From an uncultured Bacteroides sp. (GTDB lineage: Bacteria; Bacteroidota; Bacteroidia; Bacteroidales; Bacteroidaceae): 64,000 nucleotides of DNA. The DNA lies in NCBI GenBank assembly GCA_947074205.1, contig CAMTOQ010000003.1, forward strand, positions 62,001 through 126,000. The letters run 5' to 3'. The stretch's first letter is position 1, and every line of letters starts with the position of its first letter. Below, one piece after another: positions 44,243-53,223 of the stretch. Both the position numbers and the translations under genes were made by a program. Below the pieces are notes generated by a model. The model saw only the letters and a list, made by a program, of their open reading frames with translations. It was not told where the DNA came from and did no database searches.

Positions 44243-45361
44243 ATGATAACTATAGAGCAATTAAAAGATATAAAAGAGCGCACAGAAGCCCTTAGACGCT
44301 ATCTTGACATCGATGCTAAGTTGGTGCAAGTAGAGGAGGAACAACTGCGCACGCAAGCTCCCGGCTTTTGGGACGACCAAAAAACAGCCGAGGCACAAAT
44401 GAAAAAAGTGAAAGGTCTGCAAAAGTGGATCGATGGCTACAGCCACACTAAAACCTTGACCGATGAGGCCGAGCTTTCATTTGATTTCTACAAAGACGAA
44501 CTAGTGACTGAGCAAGAGGTAGACACTGCCTATGCCAAAGCATTAGAGTCTTTAGAAGATCTGGAATTGAAGAATATGCTTCGTGGCGAGGCCGACCAAA
44601 TGAGCTGTATTCTTAAGATCAACTCGGGTGCGGGTGGTACGGAGAGTCAAGACTGGGCATCTATGTTGATGCGTATGTACTTGCGCTATGCCGAGACCAA
44701 TGGCTACAAGGCTACTATATCTATCTTGCAAGAGGGTGATGAAGCAGGTATCAAGACTTGTACCATCCAGATCGAAGGCGACTATGCTTACGGTTACCTC
44801 AAAGGCGAGAATGGTGTACACCGCTTAGTGCGTGTATCGCCCTACAATGCACAAGGTAAGCGTATGACCTCGTTTGCATCTGTTTTCGTTACTCCATTGG
44901 TTGATGATACTATCGAGGTAAATATCCTCCCTGCTTGTGTATCTTGGGATACATTCCGTTCGGGTGGTGCCGGTGGTCAGAACGTAAATAAGGTAGAGTC
45001 GGGTGTACGTCTGCGCTACCAATACAAATGCCCTTATACTGGCGAGGAAGAGGAAATCTTGATTGAGAATACCGAAACTCGCGACCAGCCAAAGAACAAA
45101 GAAAACGCTATGCGTCAACTTCGCTCTATACTTTACGACAAAGAGTTGCAACACCGCATGGCGGAGCAAGCTAAAGTAGAGGCAGGCAAGAAGAAGATTG
45201 AGTGGGGATCGCAAATACGAAGCTACGTATTTGACGACCGCCGCGTGAAAGACCACCGCACTAACTTCCAAACATCGGATGTAAACGGTGTGATGGATGG
45301 TAAGATTGACGCATTTGTCAAGGCTTATTTGATGGAGTTTTCGGGCGAAGGCGAAGAATAG
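44243..45361 (+). CDS. prfB: Peptide chain release factor 2 (RF2), frame uninterrupted
   Basis: The 372-residue class I release factor ends translation at UGA and UAA. The GGQ motif (GGAGGQNVNK, near residue 243) is present. At the stop-recognition site the usual SPF reads SPY (SPYNAQGKRMTSF). The start of the protein reads LRRYLDID, encoded TAT CTT GAC. In many bacteria this site is TAT CTT TGA C and needs a +1 frameshift. Here the extra T is missing and the frame is continuous, so no autoregulatory shift can occur at this site. The gene has its own promoter and terminator. Confidence 0.97.
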   Translation: MITIEQLKDIKERTEALRRYLDIDAKLVQVEEEQLRTQAPGFWDDQKTAEAQMKKVKGLQKWIDGYSHTKTLTDEAELSFDFYKDELVTEQEVDTAYAKALESLEDLELKNMLRGEADQMSCILKINSGAGGTESQDWASMLMRMYLRYAETNGYKATISILQEGDEAGIKTCTIQIEGDYAYGYLKGENGVHRLVRVSPYNAQGKRMTSFASVFVTPLVDDTIEVNILPACVSWDTFRSGGAGGQNVNKVESGVRLRYQYKCPYTGEEEEILIENTETRDQPKNKENAMRQLRSILYDKELQHRMAEQAKVEAGKKKIEWGSQIRSYVFDDRRVKDHRTNFQTSDVNGVMDGKIDAFVKAYLMEFSGEGEE

Positions 45362-45403
45362 CTAGTGAACAATGATAATAAGAACTCTCTCTTTCGAGGG
45401 GCG

Positions 45404-45436
45404 AAAAAGGCGACTGTAACAGGTCGCCTTTTTTGG
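45404..45436 (+). terminator. Terminator of prfB
   Basis: AAAAAGGCGAC (45404-45414) and GTCGCCTTTTT (45423-45433) make an 11-bp stem followed by T residues. It lies about 40 bp past the stop codon. Confidence 0.9.
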
Positions 45437-45528
45437 TTTGGTGACCACGTCTACTCAGCGCGGTGGATAGCTGTGGTTAGCAAGCAGAGTAGGCGTGGTC
45501 ACCACGCTGGCAAGCTGTGGTCACCAAA
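45437..45528. repeat. Self-complementary repeat element with alternative stems downstream of prfB
   Basis: TTTGGTGACCACGTCTACTC (45437-45456) can pair with GAGTAGGCGTGGTCACCA (45487-45504), with one G-U in the plus-strand RNA. Its left part, TTTGGTGACCAC, can also pair perfectly with a second target, GTGGTCACCAAA (45517-45528). The element is G-rich next to AT-rich DNA and contains a repeated GCTGTGGT. It has no credible gene. The rest of the 45362-45953 gap holds two terminators, promoters and a 44-codon gene. Confidence 0.5.
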
Positions 45529-45624
45529 GTCTTTCTGGCGGCCTAGCTAAGTGTTGTCGTATTATTATGCTATTCAGAGTCTTATAGCAACCATTAGCTT
45601 TTAATTTTTAATGGCATAAGTTTT

Positions 45625-45655
45625 GGAATATTACAATATTTCCATTTACTTTGTT
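45625..45655 (+). promoter_or_regulatory. Promoter of the 44-residue membrane protein
   Basis: -33 TTG (45625-45627, inside TTTTGG) and -7 TTACTTTG (45648-45655) lie about 21 bases apart, 25 bases before the ATG. The -7 box is one base short of the ideal spacing. Confidence 0.5.
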
Positions 45656-45680
45656 AGTGTTGAACTTTAAAACTAACGAT

Positions 45681-45815
45681 ATGGGAAAGAATAAGAAAAG
45701 AGCACAAAGCCAAAAAGAGGCACAGCAAGCCGACAGGTTGATCAAGATTCTATTTGCTGCACTTATTATTATCGGTGTTGCAATGTTAATCGGATTCTCA
45801 TTTATGAAGATATAG
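45681..45815 (+). CDS. 44-residue single-pass membrane protein
   Basis: ATG 45681 to TAG 45815 encodes a basic, hydrophilic N-terminus (MGKNKKRAQSQKEAQQADR) followed by one hydrophobic helix (ILFAALIIIGVAMLIGFSF) and a short MKI end. It is flanked by a promoter upstream and a 9-bp hairpin downstream, which supports a real gene. The layout resembles other small Bacteroidota inner-membrane proteins of unknown role. I assign no function. Confidence 0.7.
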   Translation: MGKNKKRAQSQKEAQQADRLIKILFAALIIIGVAMLIGFSFMKI

Positions 45816-45830
45816 AATTAGTTTATATCG

Positions 45831-45873
45831 GTGGTAAAGATGCCTTAGACAATGGGACCTTTACCACTTTGTT
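45831..45873 (+). terminator. Weak terminator after the 44-residue gene
   Basis: GTGGTAAAG (45831-45839) and CTTTACCAC (45859-45867) pair over 9 bp, followed by T-rich DNA (TTTGTTTTAT). Confidence 0.6.
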
Positions 45874-45923
45874 TTATAATATGTTTGCGACAAACAAATA
45901 GTGGATATCTTACATCCAAGTGT

Positions 45924-45931
45924 TAACTTTG
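45924..45931 (+). promoter_or_regulatory. Promoter -7 box of the OprP-type porin gene
   Basis: TAACTTTG fits the TAnnTTTG element, 22 bases before the porin ATG. No TTTG is seen at the right distance upstream. Confidence 0.5.
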
Positions 45932-45953
45932 CGCACTATCCAATTTCAGAATA

Positions 45954-47015
45954 ATGCAAAAAACAAGCTCTCTGCTGATAGGACTATTTTTCTCAGCTCT
46001 TCTTTATGGACAACAGCCAACCGAGAAAAATATTGATGGCAGAAAGATAGATAAAAATAAACTAGAGGGGATGGACTATATGCCCACCTTTAGCGGTACT
46101 ATATGCGCTCGTTACGAGTGGCAAACGGCTACCGATGAACAGCGATTCCAAGTGCGTAATGCACGACTTGCTGCTACGGGCAATGTTCTTCCTATCGTAG
46201 CCTATAAGCTGGAGATTGATCTCTCTGATAGAGGAGAGATAAAGATGCTCGATGCCTACACACGTATTTTTCCCGTACGAAACTTCGATTTTACTATCGG
46301 ACAGATGCGCGTTCCTTTTACAATAGATGCTCATCGTTCTCCACATCTTCGCTATTTTGCTAATCGCTCTTTTATAGCCAAACAAGTGGGCAATGCGCGC
46401 GACGTTGGTGTGGCATTGGGCTATGATTGGAAAGATGGGCCGCTACCTCTCATTGTGCAAGGTGGGGTGTTCAACGGTACAGGACTATATAGACAAAATG
46501 AATGGCGCAAATCGCTGAACTACTCCATAAGGGCACAACTGCTCTTTGCGCCGGGCTGGAATTTAACGCTGGGCAATCAACGCCAGAAACCTCAGAATGT
46601 TTCGATGCAACTCTTCGATGTGGGTATGTACTATCAAGGTAAGCGCCTGCACGTGGAGGCCGAATATCTGCTCAGAACTTATGCTAAAGATGCGTTTAAA
46701 AATACTAATGCCATCAACTCTTTTGCTGTTTATAGGTTTCCTATAAAGGGTTTCTTTCATGCTATGTCGGTGCTGATGCGCTACGACTACATGAGCGACC
46801 AAAGTACCGGCATCTATGAGGATGATGAACTGAAAGTGCTAACTACAGCCGATCATAATCGTCACCGCATTACGGGGGGTGTGACACTCCATTTTGCTAA
46901 AAAGGTGCTAGCGGATATCCGCATCAACTACGAACAATATTTTTATAAAAAGACGGGGGTTCCTAAGAACTCTGAGCAAAATAAACTGGTCATCGAGTTT
47001 ATGACTCATTTTTAG
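45954..47015 (+). CDS. OprP/OprO-type porin
   Basis: The 353-residue outer-membrane barrel has a signal peptide (about 1-19, ending LYGQQ). Features of the phosphate-selective porin O/P family are the FSGTICARYEWQT strand, RFQVRNARLAATGNVLP, the DAYTRIFPVRNFDFTIGQMRVPFTID segment, and LRYFANRSFIAKQVGNARDVGVALGY. The C-terminus ends LVIEFMTHF with the aromatic residue typical of barrels. Although the family name says phosphate, many Bacteroidota members lack a proven substrate. It is somewhat short for the family. Confidence 0.85.
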   Translation: MQKTSSLLIGLFFSALLYGQQPTEKNIDGRKIDKNKLEGMDYMPTFSGTICARYEWQTATDEQRFQVRNARLAATGNVLPIVAYKLEIDLSDRGEIKMLDAYTRIFPVRNFDFTIGQMRVPFTIDAHRSPHLRYFANRSFIAKQVGNARDVGVALGYDWKDGPLPLIVQGGVFNGTGLYRQNEWRKSLNYSIRAQLLFAPGWNLTLGNQRQKPQNVSMQLFDVGMYYQGKRLHVEAEYLLRTYAKDAFKNTNAINSFAVYRFPIKGFFHAMSVLMRYDYMSDQSTGIYEDDELKVLTTADHNRHRITGGVTLHFAKKVLADIRINYEQYFYKKTGVPKNSEQNKLVIEFMTHF

Positions 47016-47053
47016 CTCTATCCGTAATCTGAACCTATATAGATTAGATAATT

Positions 47054-47524
47054 ATGGCACAAGAAATAGAACGTAAGTTCCTAATATCCGGAGAATTCAA
47101 ATCGTTGGCCTATGCACATAGCCACATTGTTCAAGGCTACATCTGTAGAGAGAAAGGGCGCACCGTGCGCATCCGTATTCGCGATGATAAAGGTTTTATC
47201 ACCATCAAAGGGCTCTCGGATGCCGAAGGGTTGAGCCGCTTTGAGTGGGAACAAGAGATTGCTCTTGCTGATGCTCAAACCATGCTCAAGCTTTGTATGC
47301 CGGGAGTGATAGACAAGGTGCGCTACTTGGTGAAGATTGACGATAACCATGTGGCCGAGGTGGATGAGTTTCGTGGCGAAAACGAAGGGCTAGTAATGGC
47401 CGAAGTAGAGCTCGACTCACCGGAAGATACTTTCGACATTCCTTCGTTCTTTGGACAAGAGGTGACGGGTGATATCCGCTACTACAACTCCATGCTAACA
47501 AGAAATCCCTATAAAAATTGGTAG
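47054..47524 (+). CDS. CYTH-domain protein (triphosphate tunnel metalloenzyme family)
   Basis: The 156-residue protein has the N-terminal signature EIERKFLI and the alternating basic and acidic residues of a triphosphate tunnel: VRIRIRDDKGFITIKG, RFEWEQEI, KVRYLVKI and AEVEVDSPED-like AEVELDSPED. Members bind or hydrolyse inorganic tripolyphosphate or related triphosphates with a divalent metal. Adenylate cyclases of class IV share the fold, but this short bacterial type is more often a tripolyphosphatase. It lies between the porin and an MgtC-like gene with short gaps. Confidence 0.9.
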   Translation: MAQEIERKFLISGEFKSLAYAHSHIVQGYICREKGRTVRIRIRDDKGFITIKGLSDAEGLSRFEWEQEIALADAQTMLKLCMPGVIDKVRYLVKIDDNHVAEVDEFRGENEGLVMAEVELDSPEDTFDIPSFFGQEVTGDIRYYNSMLTRNPYKNW

Positions 47525-47575
47525 TTATCGACAAAATGACCGTTTAGTTTGTTCTATATATAAAAGCATCATTTT

Positions 47576-48874
47576 ATGGAACGACTTTACGACTATTTGC
47601 CACGTGAGCTAGTCTCTTTTTTGCTAGTCACTATCTTCTCGCTACTCATCGGACTGACACAGCGCCGCATTGCCTTGCGCCATGCCGGAGAGGCCACTCA
47701 CTTTGGCACCGATCGTACGTTTACCTTTATCGGCATATTGGGCTATCTGCTCTATATTCTCGATCCTAATAACCTAGTTCTCTTTATGGGTGGAGGCTTG
47801 GTGTTGGGTGTTTTATTGGCGGTCAACTACTTCGTAAAGCAGTCGCAGTTCCATCTGTTTGGTGTCACCACTATCATCATCGCCCTTATCACCTACTGTT
47901 TAGCGCCCATCATCTGCACTCAGCCCTCGTGGTTCTCGGTGCTTGTAGTGGTGGTGGTATTGCTGCTCACCGAATCCAAACATACACTTACCGAGTTTGT
48001 GCAGAAGATGAAGAACGACGATATCGTGACGTTGGCCAAATTTTTGGCTATCAGTGGTATCATCCTCCCCATGCTTCCCCACACCAATATTATCCCTGGC
48101 ATTAATCTTACTCCTTACTCCATCTGGCTGGCTACAGTAGTAGTATCGGGTATCTCCTACCTCTCTTATCTGCTCAAAAGATATGTGTTTCACGAGTCGG
48201 GCATATTGGTTTCGGGCATCATTGGTGGGTTGTATAGCAGTACCGCCACTATCTCGGTGCTGGCGCGCAAAAGCAAGAATGCTCATCCCGGACGAGAAGC
48301 AGAGTATGTAGCAGCCATGTTGCTAGCTATCAGTATGATGTTTCTACGATTCATGGTATTGATATTGATCTTCAGTCGTGATATTTTCTATGTTATTTAC
48401 CCTTATCTTTTATCGATGTCGATTGCTGCAGGATGCATAGCATGGTTCATCTATATACGCGGAAAGAAGAAGGGTACAATAGTGATAGACAATGAGGAAG
48501 ACGATAGTAGTAACCCATTGGAATTTAAGGTGGCACTGATTTTTGCCTTCCTATTCGTGGTGTTCACCATAGTGACACACTATGTGATACTCTACACCGG
48601 TTCTAAGGGACTTAACGTACTATCAATAGTGGCAGGATGTAGCGACATCACCCCATTTGTGTTGAACTTGTTGCAAAACAAGGAAGCCGCTACTGTGGTG
48701 GTGATTGCGGCGTGCTGCTTGCAAGCCATCGTGAGCAATATAGCTGTGAATATGGGCTATGCTTTGTTCTTTAGCGGTAAAGGTAGCAAGCTCCATCCGT
48801 GGGTGCTTCGAGGGTTTGGCAGCGTCATGGGATTGAATCTTGGGTTATTACTGGTGTTTTATCTTATTAGATAG
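47576..48874 (+). CDS. MgtC/SapB- and DUF4010-family membrane protein
   Basis: The 432-residue protein has about 12 membrane helices. The first third matches the MgtC/SapB domain (FSLLIGLTQRRIALRH, FTFIGILGYLLYIL, GGGLVLGVLLAVNYFVK) and the rest is the DUF4010 membrane module (SGIIGGLYSSTATISVLARKS). MgtC proteins help cells survive low magnesium, and some act on the ATP synthase, but the MgtC-DUF4010 fusion is uncharacterised. A charged cytoplasmic loop (DNEEDDSS) separates the helices at about 305. Confidence 0.88.
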   Translation: MERLYDYLPRELVSFLLVTIFSLLIGLTQRRIALRHAGEATHFGTDRTFTFIGILGYLLYILDPNNLVLFMGGGLVLGVLLAVNYFVKQSQFHLFGVTTIIIALITYCLAPIICTQPSWFSVLVVVVVLLLTESKHTLTEFVQKMKNDDIVTLAKFLAISGIILPMLPHTNIIPGINLTPYSIWLATVVVSGISYLSYLLKRYVFHESGILVSGIIGGLYSSTATISVLARKSKNAHPGREAEYVAAMLLAISMMFLRFMVLILIFSRDIFYVIYPYLLSMSIAAGCIAWFIYIRGKKKGTIVIDNEEDDSSNPLEFKVALIFAFLFVVFTIVTHYVILYTGSKGLNVLSIVAGCSDITPFVLNLLQNKEAATVVVIAACCLQAIVSNIAVNMGYALFFSGKGSKLHPWVLRGFGSVMGLNLGLLLVFYLIR

Positions 48875-48883
48875 CAGGGAGAT

Positions 48884-49348
48884 ATGAATAGAGACTGTTT
48901 AAAATATGCTTGTGTTGCCACAGTTGTATGGAATGTGGTACTCTTCTCATTGGTTTGTATATCGGCTTATGTCCGTAAAGTAGGTATCACCTATTTCTTT
49001 GATGATGGAACCGGAGGTGTAGGAATGTGTTTGTTTCTGGTACTTTGGTCTATTGGAGTTTTTGCTATGGGCTATCATCTGCGTAAGAAATATATAGAAG
49101 AGAGGGAGTTTTATCGCAAGCAAGCACCTACTTTGGGTAAGGAGGTGGTAGAGAAGGAACTGAGACGCTATTGTCTGCTTCGTGTTTCCAAGCAGCTGGC
49201 TATACTGACGATTGTTGCTGTTCCTTGGTATTTCATCGTACATGTTCGTGATGCTGTGACCACGTTCGATATCTGCGCCATGTCTCTGCTGTTTGTTTTT
49301 TCCGTTGTACTTTTTGTGGTATACAAAAGATGTAAAGCTGCTGTGTAA
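48884..49348 (+). CDS. Small membrane protein of unknown function, four predicted helices
   Basis: The 154-residue protein has hydrophobic segments near residues 10-30, 48-66, 100-118 and 128-147, and a charged stretch KKYIEEREFYRKQAPTLGKE between the second and third. It starts nine bases after the MgtC-like stop and is probably in the same operon. I recognise no family. The last helix ends in a basic YKRCKAAV tail. Confidence 0.7.
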   Translation: MNRDCLKYACVATVVWNVVLFSLVCISAYVRKVGITYFFDDGTGGVGMCLFLVLWSIGVFAMGYHLRKKYIEEREFYRKQAPTLGKEVVEKELRRYCLLRVSKQLAILTIVAVPWYFIVHVRDAVTTFDICAMSLLFVFSVVLFVVYKRCKAAV

Positions 49349-49366
49349 CTCTTGATCTATAAAAAC

Positions 49367-49405
49367 GATAAAGGGCTGCCCGATTAATTCGAGCAGCCCT
49401 TTATT
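49367..49405. terminator. Bidirectional terminator between convergent operons
   Basis: AAAGGGCTGC (49370-49379) and GCAGCCCTTT (49393-49402) form a 10-bp stem flanked by A and T runs. It separates the rightward membrane-protein genes from the leftward nuclease operon. Confidence 0.9.
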
Positions 49406-49427
49406 GGTCTATTATTAGTTACAAACT

Positions 49428-50435
49428 CTAGAATACGACTCCGGCATCCGAGTTCAATAACAACTGATATTTAACGAATCCACCCGAACGTGACGAGTAT
49501 TTCGTATAGATAGCTGTGATGTCGCCCGTAGTGTTGGGAGTAGGCAGTTGCACCAACGCGAAGTTAGAATAACCACTTACGCGCACGATATAGTTGCCGG
49601 TGTAGGTAGGCGATCCAGCATTGTAGCTAAACCATGACGAGCCGTAGTAGCGTTCGTCGTCATAGTTATAGGCAAACGTGGTGAATGGCTTTCCGTCGGG
49701 TAGCTCATACTGGTTGGTATATACACCTGTAGTCTGTCCGTTGGGATAGGTCACCTCAAGGTATTGAGGATATTTATCTCCATCGAAAGTACCGGTCTTG
49801 TAAGTCACCCCTTCGAAACGTACTAGTCGGCCCAATGCATCATCGGTAAGCGCAGTGCTATAGTTGCTAGGGGTGATGACCAATGTATCAGCAGCCGTCA
49901 ACTGTCCCAATGCGCCGATAAAGATGTGTGCATCGATGTCGGGCTTTGTCTGAATATTATTGTTGGCATAGCCATCAGCAATATCGGCAGCAGAGGGCAT
50001 AGTGCCCACGCTAAGCATATAACGGTAGCTGCCCACACACAATCCGTTTAGTTTGATGTAAACAGTTTGTCCGGGGTGGTAGAGCACCCAGTTGCTTACC
50101 ATCACCTTTACCTCGATAGCCGATTCGCAGCTCTCGTCGTAGAGGTAGATCGATTTGTACACATTGCCTGCTTGGTCGCTTGAGATCACCTTCCCTGCAA
50201 TCATCAGATCTTCTGTGATGGGCAGTGTTTGGGCCAAGCTCGACGCTCCGGTGCCATACTTATCAATAAACATCTGCTTGAGCTGCTTAATGGTGATAAG
50301 CTTCTGGTCGGGGAAGTCGGCTTCTGTCCATGGCTTGGTTGGTGCAGGGTCGTCAAAGTGGTTGTAGCAGCTGCTCAGAGCGAATACTGCTATCACCATT
50401 ATGGCTAGTTTATATATCTTGTTCATTGTAGTCAT
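49428..50435 (-). CDS. DUF5689-type lipoprotein, last gene of the nuclease/TonB operon
   Basis: The 335-residue lipoprotein (ALSSCYNHFDD, lipid on Cys near residue 23) carries a DUF5689 domain: ITIKQLKQMF, LMIAGKVISSDQAGNVYKSIYL and VKLNGL-type beta strands (YIKLNGLCVGSY). DUF5689 has an OB-like beta fold and is found in surface proteins of Bacteroidota. ATGs at 50435 and 50426 both fit. It follows the TonB-dependent receptor by 21 bp and matches the DUF5689 section of the operon's first gene, so it is probably a surface binding partner of the receptor. Confidence 0.8.
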   Translation of the reverse strand: MTTMNKIYKLAIMVIAVFALSSCYNHFDDPAPTKPWTEADFPDQKLITIKQLKQMFIDKYGTGASSLAQTLPITEDLMIAGKVISSDQAGNVYKSIYLYDESCESAIEVKVMVSNWVLYHPGQTVYIKLNGLCVGSYRYMLSVGTMPSAADIADGYANNNIQTKPDIDAHIFIGALGQLTAADTLVITPSNYSTALTDDALGRLVRFEGVTYKTGTFDGDKYPQYLEVTYPNGQTTGVYTNQYELPDGKPFTTFAYNYDDERYYGSSWFSYNAGSPTYTGNYIVRVSGYSNFALVQLPTPNTTGDITAIYTKYSSRSGGFVKYQLLLNSDAGVVF

Positions 50436-50456
50436 TGTTTATTATTTCGTCTAAAA

Positions 50457-53204
50457 TTAGAAACGGAAATAGAGGTTGAGGTAATACGTAGTACCTAGCA
50501 TATAGAAATACTTCGAGTCGAACGGTTGATAAGTAGTGTAAGCTTCATCTCTGTTTTTCAACAGACGTACTGCTTCGTAACCACCTGTCTTGATGTTTTG
50601 ATCGTTGATGATATTCTTCACATCAAGATTGAAACCGATAGTATAAGTACGTTTGATGCTCCAGTACTTACCAATACTTGCGTTCATCACCCATGCACCA
50701 CTAAACTTCTCTTGGCTACGCAAATCTTGTATGCTCTCTTCGCTCATGTGCGCATTCAATACATCGTCTGTGCGGTATACAGGGCTCATTGAGATGTAGT
50801 TGTTGTTATAGTAGTTCACATCAATCGAAGCATAGATATTGTTGCGGGTACGATACGAAAGACCGAGATTCAATGCTGTTTGTGGGCCGGTTTCTACGCG
50901 GAAGTTTTTCCAATACACCTTACCTTGACCTTTGATGACACCATTGTTGTCTTGCACTTGCACATAGTCGGGGTTAGAGTCGTAAGTATACTGTCCCCAG
51001 CTCAAAGCTGTGTTGAAGGTCAGTCCCATGTAGATAGGCACAGACGCTGCAAACTCCAATCCGAAGAATTTCTTGTCAATACCACTCATCGCAAAGTTGG
51101 TGAAAGTAGCTTCAAGGTCGTCATAGTACGACAACACGCGGCTTTGGTCCATCATCTTTGTATAGTAACCGGTAAGACGCATGCTCACACCATTGAAACG
51201 TAGGTTGTAAGTAGCATCCGTAGAGAAGGTCTTACCTGCCTTAATACCTGGAGTAACCGAGTTACGGGTACGAGGCGAGATAAAGGCATTGTTGAAGGTT
51301 GGCGCGTCGCGCATATAGCTCACATTGGCTTCGAGCCATTGCTGTGCCGAGATGCGATACATAAAGTTGGCCTTCAAATTGTACGTCCAATATTTCAGCG
51401 TCTCAGAGTTACCATAAGAGTTGTCAAGGAAGAGTCCTTTTTGCCATTTACCGTCGCGCCACATCTTAACATGTCCTACCTCTGCACCAAGGTTCACACC
51501 AAGGTTTTGGATGTTGAAGGTGTAGGATATCCATTTGCGGAAGTTGAATACATTACCCGTATAGTAGTAGCCCACTTTGTCGCCTACCTTAGCAGCTTGT
51601 GCATGACCGTACTTGTTATAGTAAGCCATATTGTTTTGAGCTGCCAATGGATCGAGTTGGCTCAAATCGCGTTCAGCAAATTTATCTACGTCAATCCAAT
51701 AATCGCCTCCAAGAAGATCGACAATTTCGCTATAGTACGATGTACGGTTGCGGCGGAAAGTCAAACCTCCTGCTAGCGTAGAGTTGTTTTTGAACAGATG
51801 CGAGTAACCTCCTGCTAAGTTCCAGTCCAATTGGTCTGAATGACGCTCTTCTACCATGTTGATAGCACGTTTGCCTGTACCATATTTATCGGTTACATCG
51901 GGCTGCTCACGGTTGATAGAATATAGCTCATCCCAGTTGATGTGGCGTATATTATCTTTGTTGGTCAACCAAGCCTCTTGCAACCATGCTCCTTCGCTAG
52001 TGCCGGGATAGTAGCTAGGCAAGTAGCGGTAGTAGTCCGGACGAGGGTCGGGACCGGCATACCAAGTAAGTGCCGAGTATCCATTCTTACCAAAACGTAG
52101 CGATGTAGCCAAGTTTACTTGCGAACGGTCGTTGATATCCCAAGCATAGTTCAGCATAGCAATAGGTTCGTGGAACTTACGCACGCGGCTGTTGCGACGC
52201 TTGCCATCTTGCCATCCCCAGTTAGGGTTGTAGTAGTTGTTGCCCACCAGGTCGTACACCTCTTGTGTACTAGCCTGCTGTGTGCCACGCTCAGTAGGAG
52301 CACCTAGAATGCTGAAACCGATGCGTTGATTCTCCCCCAATAGCTTTTCTACGGCCAAGAAGTAGCCAAATGCATTGTAGAATACACCGTCTACATACGA
52401 GTTGCCACCTTGACGGGTAGAAGCCGAGATGGCATACGACCAACCTTTTTCGTTGACACCCGATGCATAGGTCACCATACCACGGAAGCGATACATAGAG
52501 TTGCCGTTTACCACACTGGCACGGAACCCGCGACGAAGCTGTGATGGACGTGTATTAACGTTGGTCACACCACCGATGCCACCAATACCAACATCGCCTA
52601 TCACTAGGCCACTTGTAGTCTCTTGGTTACGAGTCACATCATTCAATCCACTCCAAAGCGACCAAGGCGTATAGCCGGTCATTGCATCGTTTAGCTGGAT
52701 ACCATTCAGATAAACATCGGCAGCTTGAGAGTCGTAACCACGAAGGTTGAAACGCATCTCGCTAAACTTATACGAAGCGATGCTGTTGAATAGATCTTTC
52801 GAAGACGATAGAGAAGTAGGGGTGCTCTGTGCATCGTCCAATGTTTCATTGTCGAACTCTGCAAAGATTGCATCATCCATGGCGGGCATTGCTACATCTG
52901 GAATCATCACCACTTGGTTGAGGTCTCTCACCACGGTACCTACTCGTACAGGTAGATGGAGTGTCTCAAACTCGGGTGTTTCGAAATGCAGTTGGTATTC
53001 GCCACTCTCCAATGGCTCGATGAGGAACACACCATCTTGAGCAGATATGGTTTCAATATTGCCCGGAGTCAGTGTTACCTTGACTTTCTCCAGAGGCTGT
53101 CTGGTAGTACGCGAGATGATTTTACCCGTCACACCGCCCGACTGTGCAAATGCAGTCAGCGAGAGCAAGGTAAGCATCACGGTAAGTATTGATTTTATTT
53201 TCAT
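50457..53204 (-). CDS. TonB-dependent outer-membrane receptor with carboxypeptidase-regulatory-like N-terminus
   Basis: The 915-residue receptor has a signal peptide (about 1-20), a CarboxypepD-like beta domain (25-105), a plug domain (about 130-260, with SEMRFNLRGYDSQAADVYLNG) and a 22-strand-type barrel ending in YFMLGTTYYLNLYFRF. It imports its substrate using energy from TonB-ExbBD. No SusD-like gene is next to it, so it is not a standard glycan SusCD pair. Its place between two nuclease genes and two DUF5689 lipoproteins suggests the substrate is an oligonucleotide, nucleoside or phosphate product. Confidence 0.92.
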   Translation of the reverse strand: MKIKSILTVMLTLLSLTAFAQSGGVTGKIISRTTRQPLEKVKVTLTPGNIETISAQDGVFLIEPLESGEYQLHFETPEFETLHLPVRVGTVVRDLNQVVMIPDVAMPAMDDAIFAEFDNETLDDAQSTPTSLSSSKDLFNSIASYKFSEMRFNLRGYDSQAADVYLNGIQLNDAMTGYTPWSLWSGLNDVTRNQETTSGLVIGDVGIGGIGGVTNVNTRPSQLRRGFRASVVNGNSMYRFRGMVTYASGVNEKGWSYAISASTRQGGNSYVDGVFYNAFGYFLAVEKLLGENQRIGFSILGAPTERGTQQASTQEVYDLVGNNYYNPNWGWQDGKRRNSRVRKFHEPIAMLNYAWDINDRSQVNLATSLRFGKNGYSALTWYAGPDPRPDYYRYLPSYYPGTSEGAWLQEAWLTNKDNIRHINWDELYSINREQPDVTDKYGTGKRAINMVEERHSDQLDWNLAGGYSHLFKNNSTLAGGLTFRRNRTSYYSEIVDLLGGDYWIDVDKFAERDLSQLDPLAAQNNMAYYNKYGHAQAAKVGDKVGYYYTGNVFNFRKWISYTFNIQNLGVNLGAEVGHVKMWRDGKWQKGLFLDNSYGNSETLKYWTYNLKANFMYRISAQQWLEANVSYMRDAPTFNNAFISPRTRNSVTPGIKAGKTFSTDATYNLRFNGVSMRLTGYYTKMMDQSRVLSYYDDLEATFTNFAMSGIDKKFFGLEFAASVPIYMGLTFNTALSWGQYTYDSNPDYVQVQDNNGVIKGQGKVYWKNFRVETGPQTALNLGLSYRTRNNIYASIDVNYYNNNYISMSPVYRTDDVLNAHMSEESIQDLRSQEKFSGAWVMNASIGKYWSIKRTYTIGFNLDVKNIINDQNIKTGGYEAVRLLKNRDEAYTTYQPFDSKYFYMLGTTYYLNLYFRF

Positions 53205-53223
53205 ATGTTGATGATGATTTTAT

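Noticed and set aside
45365..45550. 61-codon ORF across the prfB terminator and the alternative-stem element
   Set aside because: It reads through two hairpins and its composition (Trp, Arg, His) follows the repeat. No ribosome site.
50457..53204. A SusC/SusD polysaccharide-uptake locus
   Set aside because: The receptor has no SusD-like neighbour and the adjacent genes are nucleases, not glycan hydrolases.
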